The notes under the pieces were generated by a model. That model had not been told where the DNA came from, made no database searches, and worked only from the letters and a program-made list of their open reading frames with translations. A DNA stretch of 14,554 bases from an uncultured Anaerolineales bacterium (GTDB lineage: Bacteria > Chloroflexota > Anaerolineae > Anaerolineales > Villigracilaceae): NCBI GenBank assembly GCA_937928015.1, contig CALFXA010000194.1:1-14554 (forward strand), given 5' to 3'. The stretch's first letter is position 1, and each line of letters begins with the position of its first letter. Positions 1 through 5,734 of the stretch are shown here, one piece after another. The translations under genes and the position numbers were made by a program.

Positions 1-662
1 AACAGGGTGGCCTCCATGACGGTCGGTTCGCCTGCCACGTTGGTGTCCTTAACCTCGTAATCGCCCGGGTTGAACTGGACCTTATTTTCTGGTGACTCGT
101 TTACCGGCGGGACGGTGATTCCCACGGGTTTGACCAGCATGGGGTGGAAGGTGCAGTTGCGGAGGTAGGCAGGTTTGGGCGCGTCCACGCTCATCACGGG
201 CAGGGATTGCACCTCGCCGCTGACGGTGGAAAACTTGGTGAGGATCGAGACCCAGCCCGGCTTGGACGAGGGCAGGCTGATATACAGCCATTCGCCGTTG
301 GCATCACGGGCGGTGGCGGTGGCCGTCTCGCCTTTGAGCAGACCCCCGACAGGGTTGTAGCCCACCCCGGGTCCGCGGCGGACGTTGAGGTTGCCCGTGG
401 CGCTGACGGTGACGGGCGCGGCCGTGGGTGGCGTGGTGGCCGTCCAGGACGGGACCAGGCTGGGGGTCGGGGCGGGAGGCAGACCCTCGGTCGGCGGGAG
501 CGGGGTCGGCAGGCTGGCCGTCCAGGACGGGGTCGGGCTGGCGGGGAGGGCCGTCGCCGCCTGGGTGGGAAGCGGGGCAGGCGTGGCGAACGTCGGCAGG
601 TTGCAGGCGGTGATCAAGAGCAAAAAGACCAAGGCAAATTGAATCAAGCGGGGGCGGGACAT
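1..662 (-). CDS. SH3-domain lipoprotein, 3' end cut by window edge
   Basis: The frame is open from the ATG at 660-662 to the window edge, giving 220 codons without a stop. Residues 2-19 form a short basic then hydrophobic signal sequence ending in the lipobox LITAC, so Cys20 is the likely lipidated residue and the protein should be anchored on the outer face of the membrane. Residues 21-84 are a Pro/Thr/Ala-rich linker in which a PSWTA motif occurs twice (residues 45-49 and 71-75). Residues 85-146 look like a bacterial SH3 domain: NLNVRRGPGVGY, then GEWLYI and PGWVS, the usual pattern of wall- or peptide-binding SH3b modules. The region after it is not recognised. AAAGGAG lies a few bases upstream of the ATG and supports this start. 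Substrate and exact role are unknown. Confidence 0.85.
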   Translation of the reverse strand, partial: MSRPRLIQFALVFLLLITACNLPTFATPAPLPTQAATALPASPTPSWTASLPTPLPPTEGLPPAPTPSLVPSWTATTPPTAAPVTVSATGNLNVRRGPGVGYNPVGGLLKGETATATARDANGEWLYISLPSSKPGWVSILTKFSTVSGEVQSLPVMSVDAPKPAYLRNCTFHPMLVKPVGITVPPVNESPENKVQFNPGDYEVKDTNVAGEPTVMEATL

Positions 663-714
663 CGGTCAACTCCTTTGGCGTGGAATCTTCTCCAACATTT
701 TCGCACAGTCCGAT

Positions 715-745
715 AAAAAAAGGCCAGGCAATCGCCTGGCCTTTT
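715..745 (-). terminator. Rho-independent terminator after the ferredoxin gene
   Basis: A perfect stem pairs 718-729 with 734-745 around the loop AATC. Read on the minus strand, GGCCAGGC/GCCTGGCC is followed by a run of seven T. It lies 13 bases past the stop of the ferredoxin gene and separates that gene from the lipoprotein gene, so the latter probably has its own promoter. Confidence 0.9.
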
Positions 746-758
746 AGTACTGAATCGA

Positions 759-1172
759 TCAGGAACCCGTGTCTTGGTCCTTGGCGCCGTAGCCCGGGCC
801 GCTCTTGAAGAACTCGTAATTGGGCTTGATGTCGAGGGTCAGGTCCACGACCTCGCCGGCGGCGAGCTGCTTGGTGGTTTCGAGCACCACCTGCTTGCCG
901 TGGTGATTAGTGCCTTCGTAGTGACCCGTGAGGCCGAGGTTGCTGATGAACTCGCCGCCCTTGGCGGTGTAGGCCGAGGGGACCTCGTCTTCGGGGAAGA
1001 TGGCGGCGTACGGGCACTCGGGCACGCAGGCGCCGCAGTCGATGCAGGTGTCGGGGTCGATGTACATCCACGGCCATTCAGCCGTGGGCTGGCCAGGGAC
1101 GATACACTCCACCGGACAGACTTCGATGCAGCCGCGATCACGAACGCACAAACTGGTAATGATGTGGGTCAT
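759..1172 (-). CDS. Ferredoxin with two Fe-S cluster motifs (7Fe type) and C-terminal extension
   Basis: The 137-residue protein carries low-potential electrons in the cytoplasm. Eight cysteines fall at 9, 15, 19, 23, 43, 46, 49 and 53. The spacing C-x5-C-x3-CP-x2-C, then CIDCGAC-x3-CP, matches the seven-iron ferredoxin pattern. By analogy with Azotobacter FdI, Cys9, Cys15 and Cys53 would hold a 3Fe-4S cluster and Cys43, 46, 49 and 19 a 4Fe-4S cluster; this assignment is inferred. The position equivalent to Cys11 of FdI is not a cysteine, which favours 3Fe over 4Fe at the first site. Residues 65-137 are a C-terminal tail that I do not recognise. AAGGAGGT precedes the ATG by six bases. The gene stands alone between its own promoter and terminator, and its redox partner is not in the window. 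Confidence 0.9.
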   Translation of the reverse strand: MTHIITSLCVRDRGCIEVCPVECIVPGQPTAEWPWMYIDPDTCIDCGACVPECPYAAIFPEDEVPSAYTAKGGEFISNLGLTGHYEGTNHHGKQVVLETTKQLAAGEVVDLTLDIKPNYEFFKSGPGYGAKDQDTGS

Positions 1173-1210
1173 GCGGAACCTCCTTGGGAATTGGAAAGCG
1201 AGATAACGGC

Positions 1211-1240
1211 ATTATATCGTGCTTCGCGAGGCAAAGGCAA
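1211..1240 (-). promoter_or_regulatory. Promoter of the ferredoxin gene
   Basis: On the minus strand TTGCCT (1235-1240) and a perfect TATAAT (1211-1216) are separated by 18 bases, which predicts a start near 1204 and a leader of about 32 bases. The 10-mer GATATAATGC recurs in the promoter of the CRISPR unit. Confidence 0.65.
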
Positions 1241-1262
1241 GAGGGAGCGCGGACGGGAATCG

Positions 1263-1297
1263 AAAAGCGGAGGGATGCAGGCATCCTTCCGCTTTTT
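1263..1297 (-). terminator. Hairpin terminator at the distal end of the CRISPR unit
   Basis: Positions 1263-1277 pair with 1282-1296 over 15 bp, with one G-T pair and loop CAGG. On the minus strand GCGG/CCGC ends in TTTT; on the plus strand it ends in TTTTT, so it may work both ways. It starts right beyond the decayed last CRISPR repeat and would stop array transcription before the ferredoxin promoter. Confidence 0.75.
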
Positions 1298-1332
1298 AGG
1301 ACAATCCTCAAGAGAGGCAAGTGGGTTGGGAC
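1298..1332 (-). repeat. Degenerate terminal CRISPR repeat
   Basis: The right part (GAGGCAAGTGGGTTGGGAC, 1314-1332) is perfect. The loop side has lost two bases, and the handle part reads AGGACAAT instead of GTTTCAAT. A shorter CCTC/GAGG hairpin survives. Decay of this kind is usual at the leader-distal end of an array. Confidence 0.8.
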
Positions 1333-1531
1333 TCATGGGTCAGGTTGGCCAGTTCTTCCTCGGACTGTTGTTTCAATCCTCTGAGTAGAGGCAAGTGGGT
1401 TGGGACGTATTTTTACGCGGTGAATAGCACGCCCGAGCTGGCTGGTTTCAATCCCCTGAGTAGAGGCAAGTGGGTTGGGACTCGAGGGATGGTATCCCCC
1501 GATGAGTATTGAAGTCGTTTCAATCCTCTGA

Positions 1532-1560
1532 ATCCCCCTCGGAGAACGCTCGGGGGACAC
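1532..1560 (-). repeat. 29-nt hairpin insertion in the loop of the fourth CRISPR repeat
   Basis: The repeat is intact up to CTCTGA (1526-1531), resumes with GTAGAGG (1561-1567), and between them has 29 foreign bases. On the minus strand the insert begins GTGTCCCCCGAG and ends GAGGGGGAT. TCCCCC and GGGGGA can pair, with an inner GAG/CTC step around CGTT. The insertion splits the four-base loop of the repeat hairpin and so lengthens the hairpin at its tip, leaving the base and the 8-nt handle unchanged. The exact end is ambiguous by about one base. Confidence 0.85.
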
Positions 1561-1710
1561 GTAGAGGCAAGTGGGTTGGGGCTACCTGACCACCGACGAC
1601 CCTGCCGGCGGCGGGTTTGTGTTTCAATCCTCTGAGTAGAGGCAAGTGGGTTGGGACAAGTACAGTTCTCTTAACTGCGCATATGTCGCAAATTAGTTTC
1701 AATCCTCTGA

Positions 1711-1739
1711 GCCCCCCTCGAAAAGCACTCGGGGGACAC
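1711..1739 (-). repeat. 29-nt hairpin insertion in the loop of the sixth CRISPR repeat
   Basis: It sits at the same site as the insertion at 1532-1560, with the same length and 23 of 29 identical bases. All six differences are transitions. On the minus strand the insert reads GTGTCCCCCGAG, then TGCT, then TTTTCGAGGGGGGC. Three of the differences fall in paired positions and turn Watson-Crick pairs into G-U pairs in minus-strand RNA. Confidence 0.85.
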
Positions 1740-1835
1740 GTAGAGGCAAGTGGGTTGGGACTTGTTTCGAGCCTGCACTGCGCAGATCGAACAAATTAGT
1801 TTCAATCCTCTGAATAGAGGCAAGTGGGTTGGGAC

Positions 1836-1885
1836 CCTGAGCTGTTAAGGTTCATTTCAGCTCGCTGAATCGCATTATATCACCG
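1836..1885 (-). promoter_or_regulatory. CRISPR leader with array promoter
   Basis: A perfect TATAAT lies at 1874-1879 on the minus strand and predicts a start near 1867, about 31 bases before the first repeat encountered. No good -35 hexamer is visible 16-18 bases upstream. A short dyad GAGCTG (1839-1844) and CAGCTC (1858-1863) lies inside the transcribed leader. The region matches the expected position of the adaptation leader, next to the least decayed end of the array. Confidence 0.6.
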
Positions 1886-2144
1886 TCCTGCGCGCGCTTG
1901 TACCCGCCCCGCGAACCTCGGGGATTTTTTGCTCAAAATCGCTCCAAACTCCGCTGTCCGTGCGCATTCCGCCTCCCCGAATCGCCTCCAAACGCGTTCC
2001 AGCGCGTGATCTCGCACCGAAACGCGTTTTGCGAACGGTACGCGCGTCCATGCGAAGAAAATCACAATCCCCCACCGAATCCCGATTCTCGATTCCCCAA
2101 TCCCGCCTTCCCCGAATCCCGAATTCCGTTTTATCATTGGGCCC
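1886..2144. other. Non-coding stretch between the CRISPR leader and plsC
   Basis: No convincing gene is visible. A short GC hairpin, CCCCG (1907-1911) with CGGGG (1919-1923), is followed on the plus strand by ATTTTTT and may be a terminator facing plsC. The palindrome AACGCGTT occurs at 1991-1998 and 2021-2028, exactly 30 bp apart. From about 2068 to 2127 the sequence is pyrimidine-rich, with loose reiterations of CCCGAATC and CGATTCCC. TATCAT at 2132-2137 is a possible -10 element for plsC. Confidence 0.5.
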
Positions 2145-2819
2145 ATGCGAACTTTTCTGCGTTGGATCATCCGCTCCGTCGTCCGTCTCATCGCCCGCGT
2201 GGACATCTCGGGCTATGAGAACCTGCCCGCCACGGGCGCGTACGTCATCGCCACCAACCATCTCGGCATCCTCGACTCGGCCATGCTGTACCTGGCCATC
2301 GACCGCTGGGACGTGTTCATCCCCGTGGCAGAAAAGTGGGAGAAGATCTGGCTGTTCCGCTTTCTGGCGAAATACTTCAACCTGATCTTCATCAACCGCT
2401 TCGAGCCCGACCTGAAGGCCATGCGCAAGATCATCGGCCTGATGGAGGCGGGCAACATCCTGGTCATCGCGCCCGAGGGGACACGCTCGCGGGTCGGCTC
2501 GATGATCGAGGGCAGGCCCGGGGTCAGTTACCTGGCCTCCAAGCTGAACCGTCCCATCGTGCCGGTCGGGCTGGCGGGCACCGAGGACAAGGTCATCCTG
2601 TCGAACCTCAAGCGGCTGAAGCGCTCGCATATCGTCGTCAAGGCGGGACCCGTCTTCATGCTGCCCGAGCTTCCGCGCAAGGACCGCGACGCGGCGCTCA
2701 AGCAGTACACCGACGAGATCATGTGCCGCATCGCGGCGCTCATCCCCGAGAAGTATCACGGCGTGTACGCGGGTCATCCGCGTTTGAAGGAGTTGCTGGC
2801 GCAGACGTCGGCGGATTAA
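2145..2819 (+). CDS. plsC: 1-acyl-glycerol-3-phosphate acyltransferase family protein
   Basis: The 224-residue protein belongs to the PlsC/LPLAT family, which transfers an acyl group to lysophosphatidic acid during membrane phospholipid synthesis at the cytoplasmic membrane face. The family blocks are present in order: NHLGILD at 38-44 (the catalytic NH-x4-D), FINR at 82-85, EGTRSR at 111-116 and the PIVPVGL segment at 137-143. Length is normal for a short member. An amphipathic N-terminal helix (residues 1-18) replaces long transmembrane segments. No Shine-Dalgarno sequence is visible before the ATG, and a -10-like TATCAT ends seven bases upstream, so translation from a leaderless or nearly leaderless message is possible. 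The exact acyl acceptor is not provable from sequence, so plsC is a family-level name. Confidence 0.88.
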   Translation: MRTFLRWIIRSVVRLIARVDISGYENLPATGAYVIATNHLGILDSAMLYLAIDRWDVFIPVAEKWEKIWLFRFLAKYFNLIFINRFEPDLKAMRKIIGLMEAGNILVIAPEGTRSRVGSMIEGRPGVSYLASKLNRPIVPVGLAGTEDKVILSNLKRLKRSHIVVKAGPVFMLPELPRKDRDAALKQYTDEIMCRIAALIPEKYHGVYAGHPRLKELLAQTSAD

Positions 2820-2861
2820 GGTCGAACCGCCGAGACGCGGAGGGTACTGGCCATTAAATAG

Positions 2862-2891
2862 ACTGACCTGGAGATTATCCAGGCCAGTTTT
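2862..2891 (+). terminator. Terminator after plsC
   Basis: Positions 2862-2872 pair with 2878-2888 with a single A-C mismatch around the loop GATTA, followed by TTTTATATTT on the plus strand. It lies between the convergent ends of plsC and guaB. Confidence 0.75.
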
Positions 2892-2900
2892 ATATTTACC

Positions 2901-2935
2901 TGTCATTGCCAAGAAGAGCGCGGCTTGCAACGACA
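2901..2935. repeat. REP-like dyad between plsC and guaB
   Basis: TGTCATTGC (2901-2909) and GCAACGACA (2927-2935) form an imperfect inverted repeat with one mismatch. It ends two bases before the guaB stop codon. Such dyads are common in the intergenic space of many bacteria; a role in guaB mRNA ends is possible but not shown. Confidence 0.4.
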
Positions 2936-2937
2936 AA

Positions 2938-4377
2938 CTACGTCAACAACTCCACGTCATGCGGACCCGACTCACGCAGGCCCGCGCCGGTCATGCGCAC
3001 GAAGAGGGCCTTCTGCGTGAACTCCTCCAGCGTGGACGCGCCGCTATAGCTCATGCCCGATTGCAGTCCGCCGACCAACTGGGTCAATACCTCGCGCGCC
3101 TTGCCGCGATACGGCACGGCCGCTTCCACGCCCTCGGCCACGTACTCTTCGATCTCCTCCTGCGTCAGGTCGTTGCCTTCGCGGCGGTTGCGGTCGATGT
3201 TTGCACTGCGTGAAGCCATGCCGCGCGAGGCTTTGTAACGATGTCCGCGGCGAGTCATGATCAGGCCCGGGCTTTCGTCAGTGCCAGCCAGCAGACTGCC
3301 GATCATGGCCGTGGACGCGCCTGCCGCCATCGCCTTGGCCAAATCCCCAGGCTGACGGATGCCGCCGTCCGCGATGATGGGAATCCCGTACGGGCGGGCC
3401 GCCTCCACGCATTCGATGATCGCCGTCAACTGCGGGACGCCTGATCCCGCCACGATGCGCGTGATGCAGATCGAGCCAGGTCCCACGCCCACCTTGACGG
3501 CATCCACCCCCGCGTCGATCAGGCGTCTGGTCCCATCCGCCGTGGCGACGTTGCCGCCGATGATCTGCGCCTCGGGGAACGCATGGCGGATGCGTTTGAT
3601 CATCTCGATCTCCAGATGAGAATCGCCGTGGGCGATGTCAACCACGATGCAGTCCGCGCCCGCTTCGAGCATGGCTTCCACGCGGCGCATCTCCTTTTCG
3701 CGCACCCCCACCGCCGCACCGACGGCCAGCCGTCCGCGTGAGTCTTTGGTGGCCCTGGGGAACTGCGTGATCTTCATGATGTCTTTCAGCGTGACCAGCC
3801 CCGTTACGTGACCATCCCCATCCACCAGCGGCAGCTTCTCGATGCGATGATCGTGCAACAGACCCTCAGCCTGTTTCAGGGTCGTGTCGTGCGGCGCAGT
3901 GATGACCTTGCGCTGCATGATGGCAGTGATGGGCTTTTCATCGTTGTCTTCGAACAACAGGTCACGCGTGGTGACGATGCCGATTAACTGCTTACGCGCG
4001 TTGAGGATCAGGATTCCGCCCGAGCCTGTTTCATCCACCACGCGCTGCACCTCGCCCACGGTACTGGTCTCGGGCAGGGTGATCGGGTCATCCACGATGA
4101 AGGACTCGGCCTTCTTCACGCGCTGGATCTGGCGCGCCTGTTCGTCGATGGACAGGAAGCGATGGATGATGCCGATGCCGCCTTCACGGGCCATGGTGAT
4201 CGCCATCTCGCTCTCGGTCACCACGTCCATATTGGCAGAGACGATGGGAATTTGCAAGGTGATCTTTTTGGTCAACTGCGTACAGATGGACAGAATCCGC
4301 CGCGAATCGGCTTCCGAATATTGCGGCACGAGCAGCACGTCGTCATACGTCAAGGCGGTATCAGGCAGGATTTTCAT
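2938..4377 (-). CDS. guaB: IMP dehydrogenase with CBS pair
   Basis: The enzyme oxidises IMP to XMP with NAD+, the first committed step to GMP. The 479-residue chain has the usual order: an N-terminal barrel start ([11 protein letters not shown], 9-19), two CBS domains at about 95-205, and the rest of the (beta/alpha)8 barrel. The active-site loop is GPGSICITR at 299-307 with catalytic Cys304 and Thr306. ADGGIR at 336-341 and [14 protein letters not shown] at 358-371 are the phosphate- and IMP-binding segments. The tail ends in GPHDV, as in IMP dehydrogenases. The flap region at 385-402 reads [18 protein letters not shown] and lacks the standard DRYFQ, so Tyr of the catalytic Arg-Tyr pair appears replaced. 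GMP reductases with CBS domains (actinobacterial GuaB1) also have unusual flaps, so that activity is the main alternative. GAGGAGAG precedes the ATG. The gene diverges from purA. Confidence 0.9.
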   Translation of the reverse strand: MKILPDTALTYDDVLLVPQYSEADSRRILSICTQLTKKITLQIPIVSANMDVVTESEMAITMAREGGIGIIHRFLSIDEQARQIQRVKKAESFIVDDPITLPETSTVGEVQRVVDETGSGGILILNARKQLIGIVTTRDLLFEDNDEKPITAIMQRKVITAPHDTTLKQAEGLLHDHRIEKLPLVDGDGHVTGLVTLKDIMKITQFPRATKDSRGRLAVGAAVGVREKEMRRVEAMLEAGADCIVVDIAHGDSHLEIEMIKRIRHAFPEAQIIGGNVATADGTRRLIDAGVDAVKVGVGPGSICITRIVAGSGVPQLTAIIECVEAARPYGIPIIADGGIRQPGDLAKAMAAGASTAMIGSLLAGTDESPGLIMTRRGHRYKASRGMASRSANIDRNRREGNDLTQEEIEEYVAEGVEAAVPYRGKAREVLTQLVGGLQSGMSYSGASTLEEFTQKALFVRMTGAGLRESGPHDVELLT

Positions 4378-4407
4378 GGCTCTCTCCTCATGGAATCAAA
4401 CGCCCGA

Positions 4408-4415
4408 ATTATAAT
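4408..4415. promoter_or_regulatory. Overlapping divergent -10 elements of guaB and purA
   Basis: The palindrome ATTATAAT contains TATAAT on the plus strand (4410-4415) and TATAAT on the minus strand (4408-4413). It is the only strong promoter motif in the 86-bp gap. It predicts starts near 4422 for purA and near 4401 for guaB. The -35 hexamers are weak on both sides. If both -10 elements work, RNA polymerase can serve only one gene at a time. Confidence 0.6.
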
Positions 4416-4463
4416 GCGAGATGACTAGACACTTTCTAAGAATTTGTTCGAGAGGAGTAATCC

Positions 4464-5729
4464 ATGTCCGTTACTGCAGTGATCGGTTCGCAATGGGGCG
4501 ACGAAGGCAAGGGCAAGGCCGTCGATTTTCTGGCCGAGGGCGCCGACTACGTCGCGCGCTTCAACGGCGGAAACAACGCAGGCCACACCGTCATCAACGA
4601 ATTAGGCACGTTCAAGATTCACCTCGTGCCTTCTGGAATCTTTGCAAAACAGGCCACAGGTCTGATCGGCGGCGGCGTGGTCATTGATCCCGCCGTGCTG
4701 CTCGACGAGATCGAGTCGCTCAACCAGGCAGGCGTCGGCCTGGACGGGCGTTTCTGGGTCTCGCCGCGCTCGCACTTAATCATGCCGTATCACAAAATCC
4801 TGGATGGCCTGTACGAAGAGGCCAAGGGCGCAGGCGCAACAGGCACCACACGTCGTGGCATTGGTCCCGTCTTCGCGGACAAGGTCAGCTACAACGGCAT
4901 CCGCTGGACGGATTTCGCCAGCGACATGTTCGAGTCGCGCCTCAAGGTGCAGCTCGAACTCAAGAACAAAATCATCATTGCGTTGGGCGGCCAAGCGCTG
5001 GACTTCGATGAGATCCGCGCCACGTATCGCGGTTATTACAAACGCATGAAGCCCTACCTGCGCGAGTTATTCCAACTGGTGCAGGACGGCCTCAAAGCGG
5101 ACAAGCACTTCCTGCTCGAACAGGCGATGGGCACCTTCCTCGACACCGACTGGGGCACCTACCCCTTCGTCACCGCCTCGACCACCATCCCCTCTGCCGC
5201 CTCGGCTGGACTCGGCATCCCGCCGCGTTACCTCACCCGCGTCGTGGGCGTGACCAAGGCCTACACCACGCGCGTCGGCGGCGGCCCGCTGCCGACGGAG
5301 ATTCACGACATGGCCTCGCTCGTTTACCAGAAGTTCGGCGAAACCGCCGCCACGACGGGCCGCACGCGCCGCGTCGGCTGGCTGGACCTGGAGATCGTCA
5401 AAACCGCCGTGGCGCTGAGCGGCGTCACCGAGCTGTGCCTGACCAAGCTCGACGTGTTGAGCGGGCTGGAAGAGATACAAGTCTGCACGGGTTATCAGCT
5501 AAACGGTCAGCCTGTCAGCTACGCCGAGTTGGACGCCTACACTTTGGACAAGGTCGAGCTGCAATATCAAACCGTCAAGGGCTGGAACGAAGACATCCGC
5601 GCGGCCCGCTCCTTCGAGGAACTGCCTCAGCGCGCACGCGATTACGTGCAGATGATCGAATCCGCGACGGGTGTCCCCGTCAAGTGGATCGGCGTCGGGC
5701 CCGAACGTGAAGCGACCATCCGAAGGTGA
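4464..5729 (+). CDS. purA: Adenylosuccinate synthetase
   Basis: The enzyme condenses IMP and aspartate with GTP hydrolysis to adenylosuccinate, the first step from IMP to AMP, in the cytoplasm. At 421 residues it has the usual length. The P-loop GSQWGDEGKGK at 8-18 places the catalytic Asp at 13 and NNAGHT places the catalytic His at 41, the same numbers as in the Escherichia coli enzyme. TGTTRRGIGP near 127-136 and TRVGGGPLPTE are IMP- and aspartate-binding loops, and GRTRRVGWLD is the guanine-site region. AGAGGAG lies seven bases before the ATG. The gene overlaps or abuts the following amidohydrolase gene and is divergent from guaB, so both IMP-consuming branches start at one intergenic gap. 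Confidence 0.97.
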   Translation: MSVTAVIGSQWGDEGKGKAVDFLAEGADYVARFNGGNNAGHTVINELGTFKIHLVPSGIFAKQATGLIGGGVVIDPAVLLDEIESLNQAGVGLDGRFWVSPRSHLIMPYHKILDGLYEEAKGAGATGTTRRGIGPVFADKVSYNGIRWTDFASDMFESRLKVQLELKNKIIIALGGQALDFDEIRATYRGYYKRMKPYLRELFQLVQDGLKADKHFLLEQAMGTFLDTDWGTYPFVTASTTIPSAASAGLGIPPRYLTRVVGVTKAYTTRVGGGPLPTEIHDMASLVYQKFGETAATTGRTRRVGWLDLEIVKTAVALSGVTELCLTKLDVLSGLEEIQVCTGYQLNGQPVSYAELDAYTLDKVELQYQTVKGWNEDIRAARSFEELPQRARDYVQMIESATGVPVKWIGVGPEREATIRR

Positions 5730-5734
5730 TGACC

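Larger units (their letters stand above)
1298..1835 (-). CRISPR. CRISPR array, 7 repeats and 6 spacers, transcribed leftward
   Basis: The 37-nt repeat begins GTTTCAATCC and ends GGGTTGGGAC on the plus strand. Copies lie at about 1298-1332 (decayed), 1370-1406, 1445-1481, 1517-1582, 1621-1657, 1696-1761 and 1799-1835. Spacers are 37, 38, 35, 38, 38 and 37 nt and differ from one another. Minus-strand transcription is inferred from four signs: the repeat then ends in the 8-nt handle ATTGAAAC typical of Cas6-processed type I or III crRNA; the handle directly follows a CCTCT/AGAGG hairpin with loop ACTC; the degenerate copy sits at the left end; and a promoter lies to the right. The copies at 1517 and 1696 are 66 nt long because each has a 29-nt insertion in the hairpin loop. 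No cas gene occurs in the window, so subtype (I-B or III style) is only suggested by the repeat. Confidence 0.93.

Noticed and set aside
144..716. Long plus-strand open frame opposite the lipoprotein gene
   Set aside because: Its translation is an Arg/Gly-rich string without domains. The minus frame has a signal peptide, lipobox, SH3 pattern and a good ribosome-binding site.
1333..1798. Spacers targeting genes inside this window
   Set aside because: I saw no match of the spacers to other parts of the window by eye. The check was not exhaustive, so nothing is claimed.
1321..1799. Small open frames inside the CRISPR array
   Set aside because: They are made of repeat and spacer translations (such as GKWVGT repeated) and are explained by the 37-nt repeats.
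1298..1835. The array as a simple tandem repeat or protein-coding repeat
   Set aside because: Spacers are unique and of constant 35-38 nt length, and the repeat has a Cas6-type hairpin and handle, which fits CRISPR better.
1875..2936. 353-codon minus-strand open frame over the CRISPR leader and plsC
   Set aside because: It is the antisense of plsC plus non-coding sequence. The product shows no domain, while the plus frame carries all acyltransferase motifs.
3140..3230. Possible frameshift explaining the odd guaB flap
   Set aside because: The frame continues without a stop into conserved VPYRG and GPHDV segments, and the flap is nearly the normal length, so divergence is more likely than a sequencing error.
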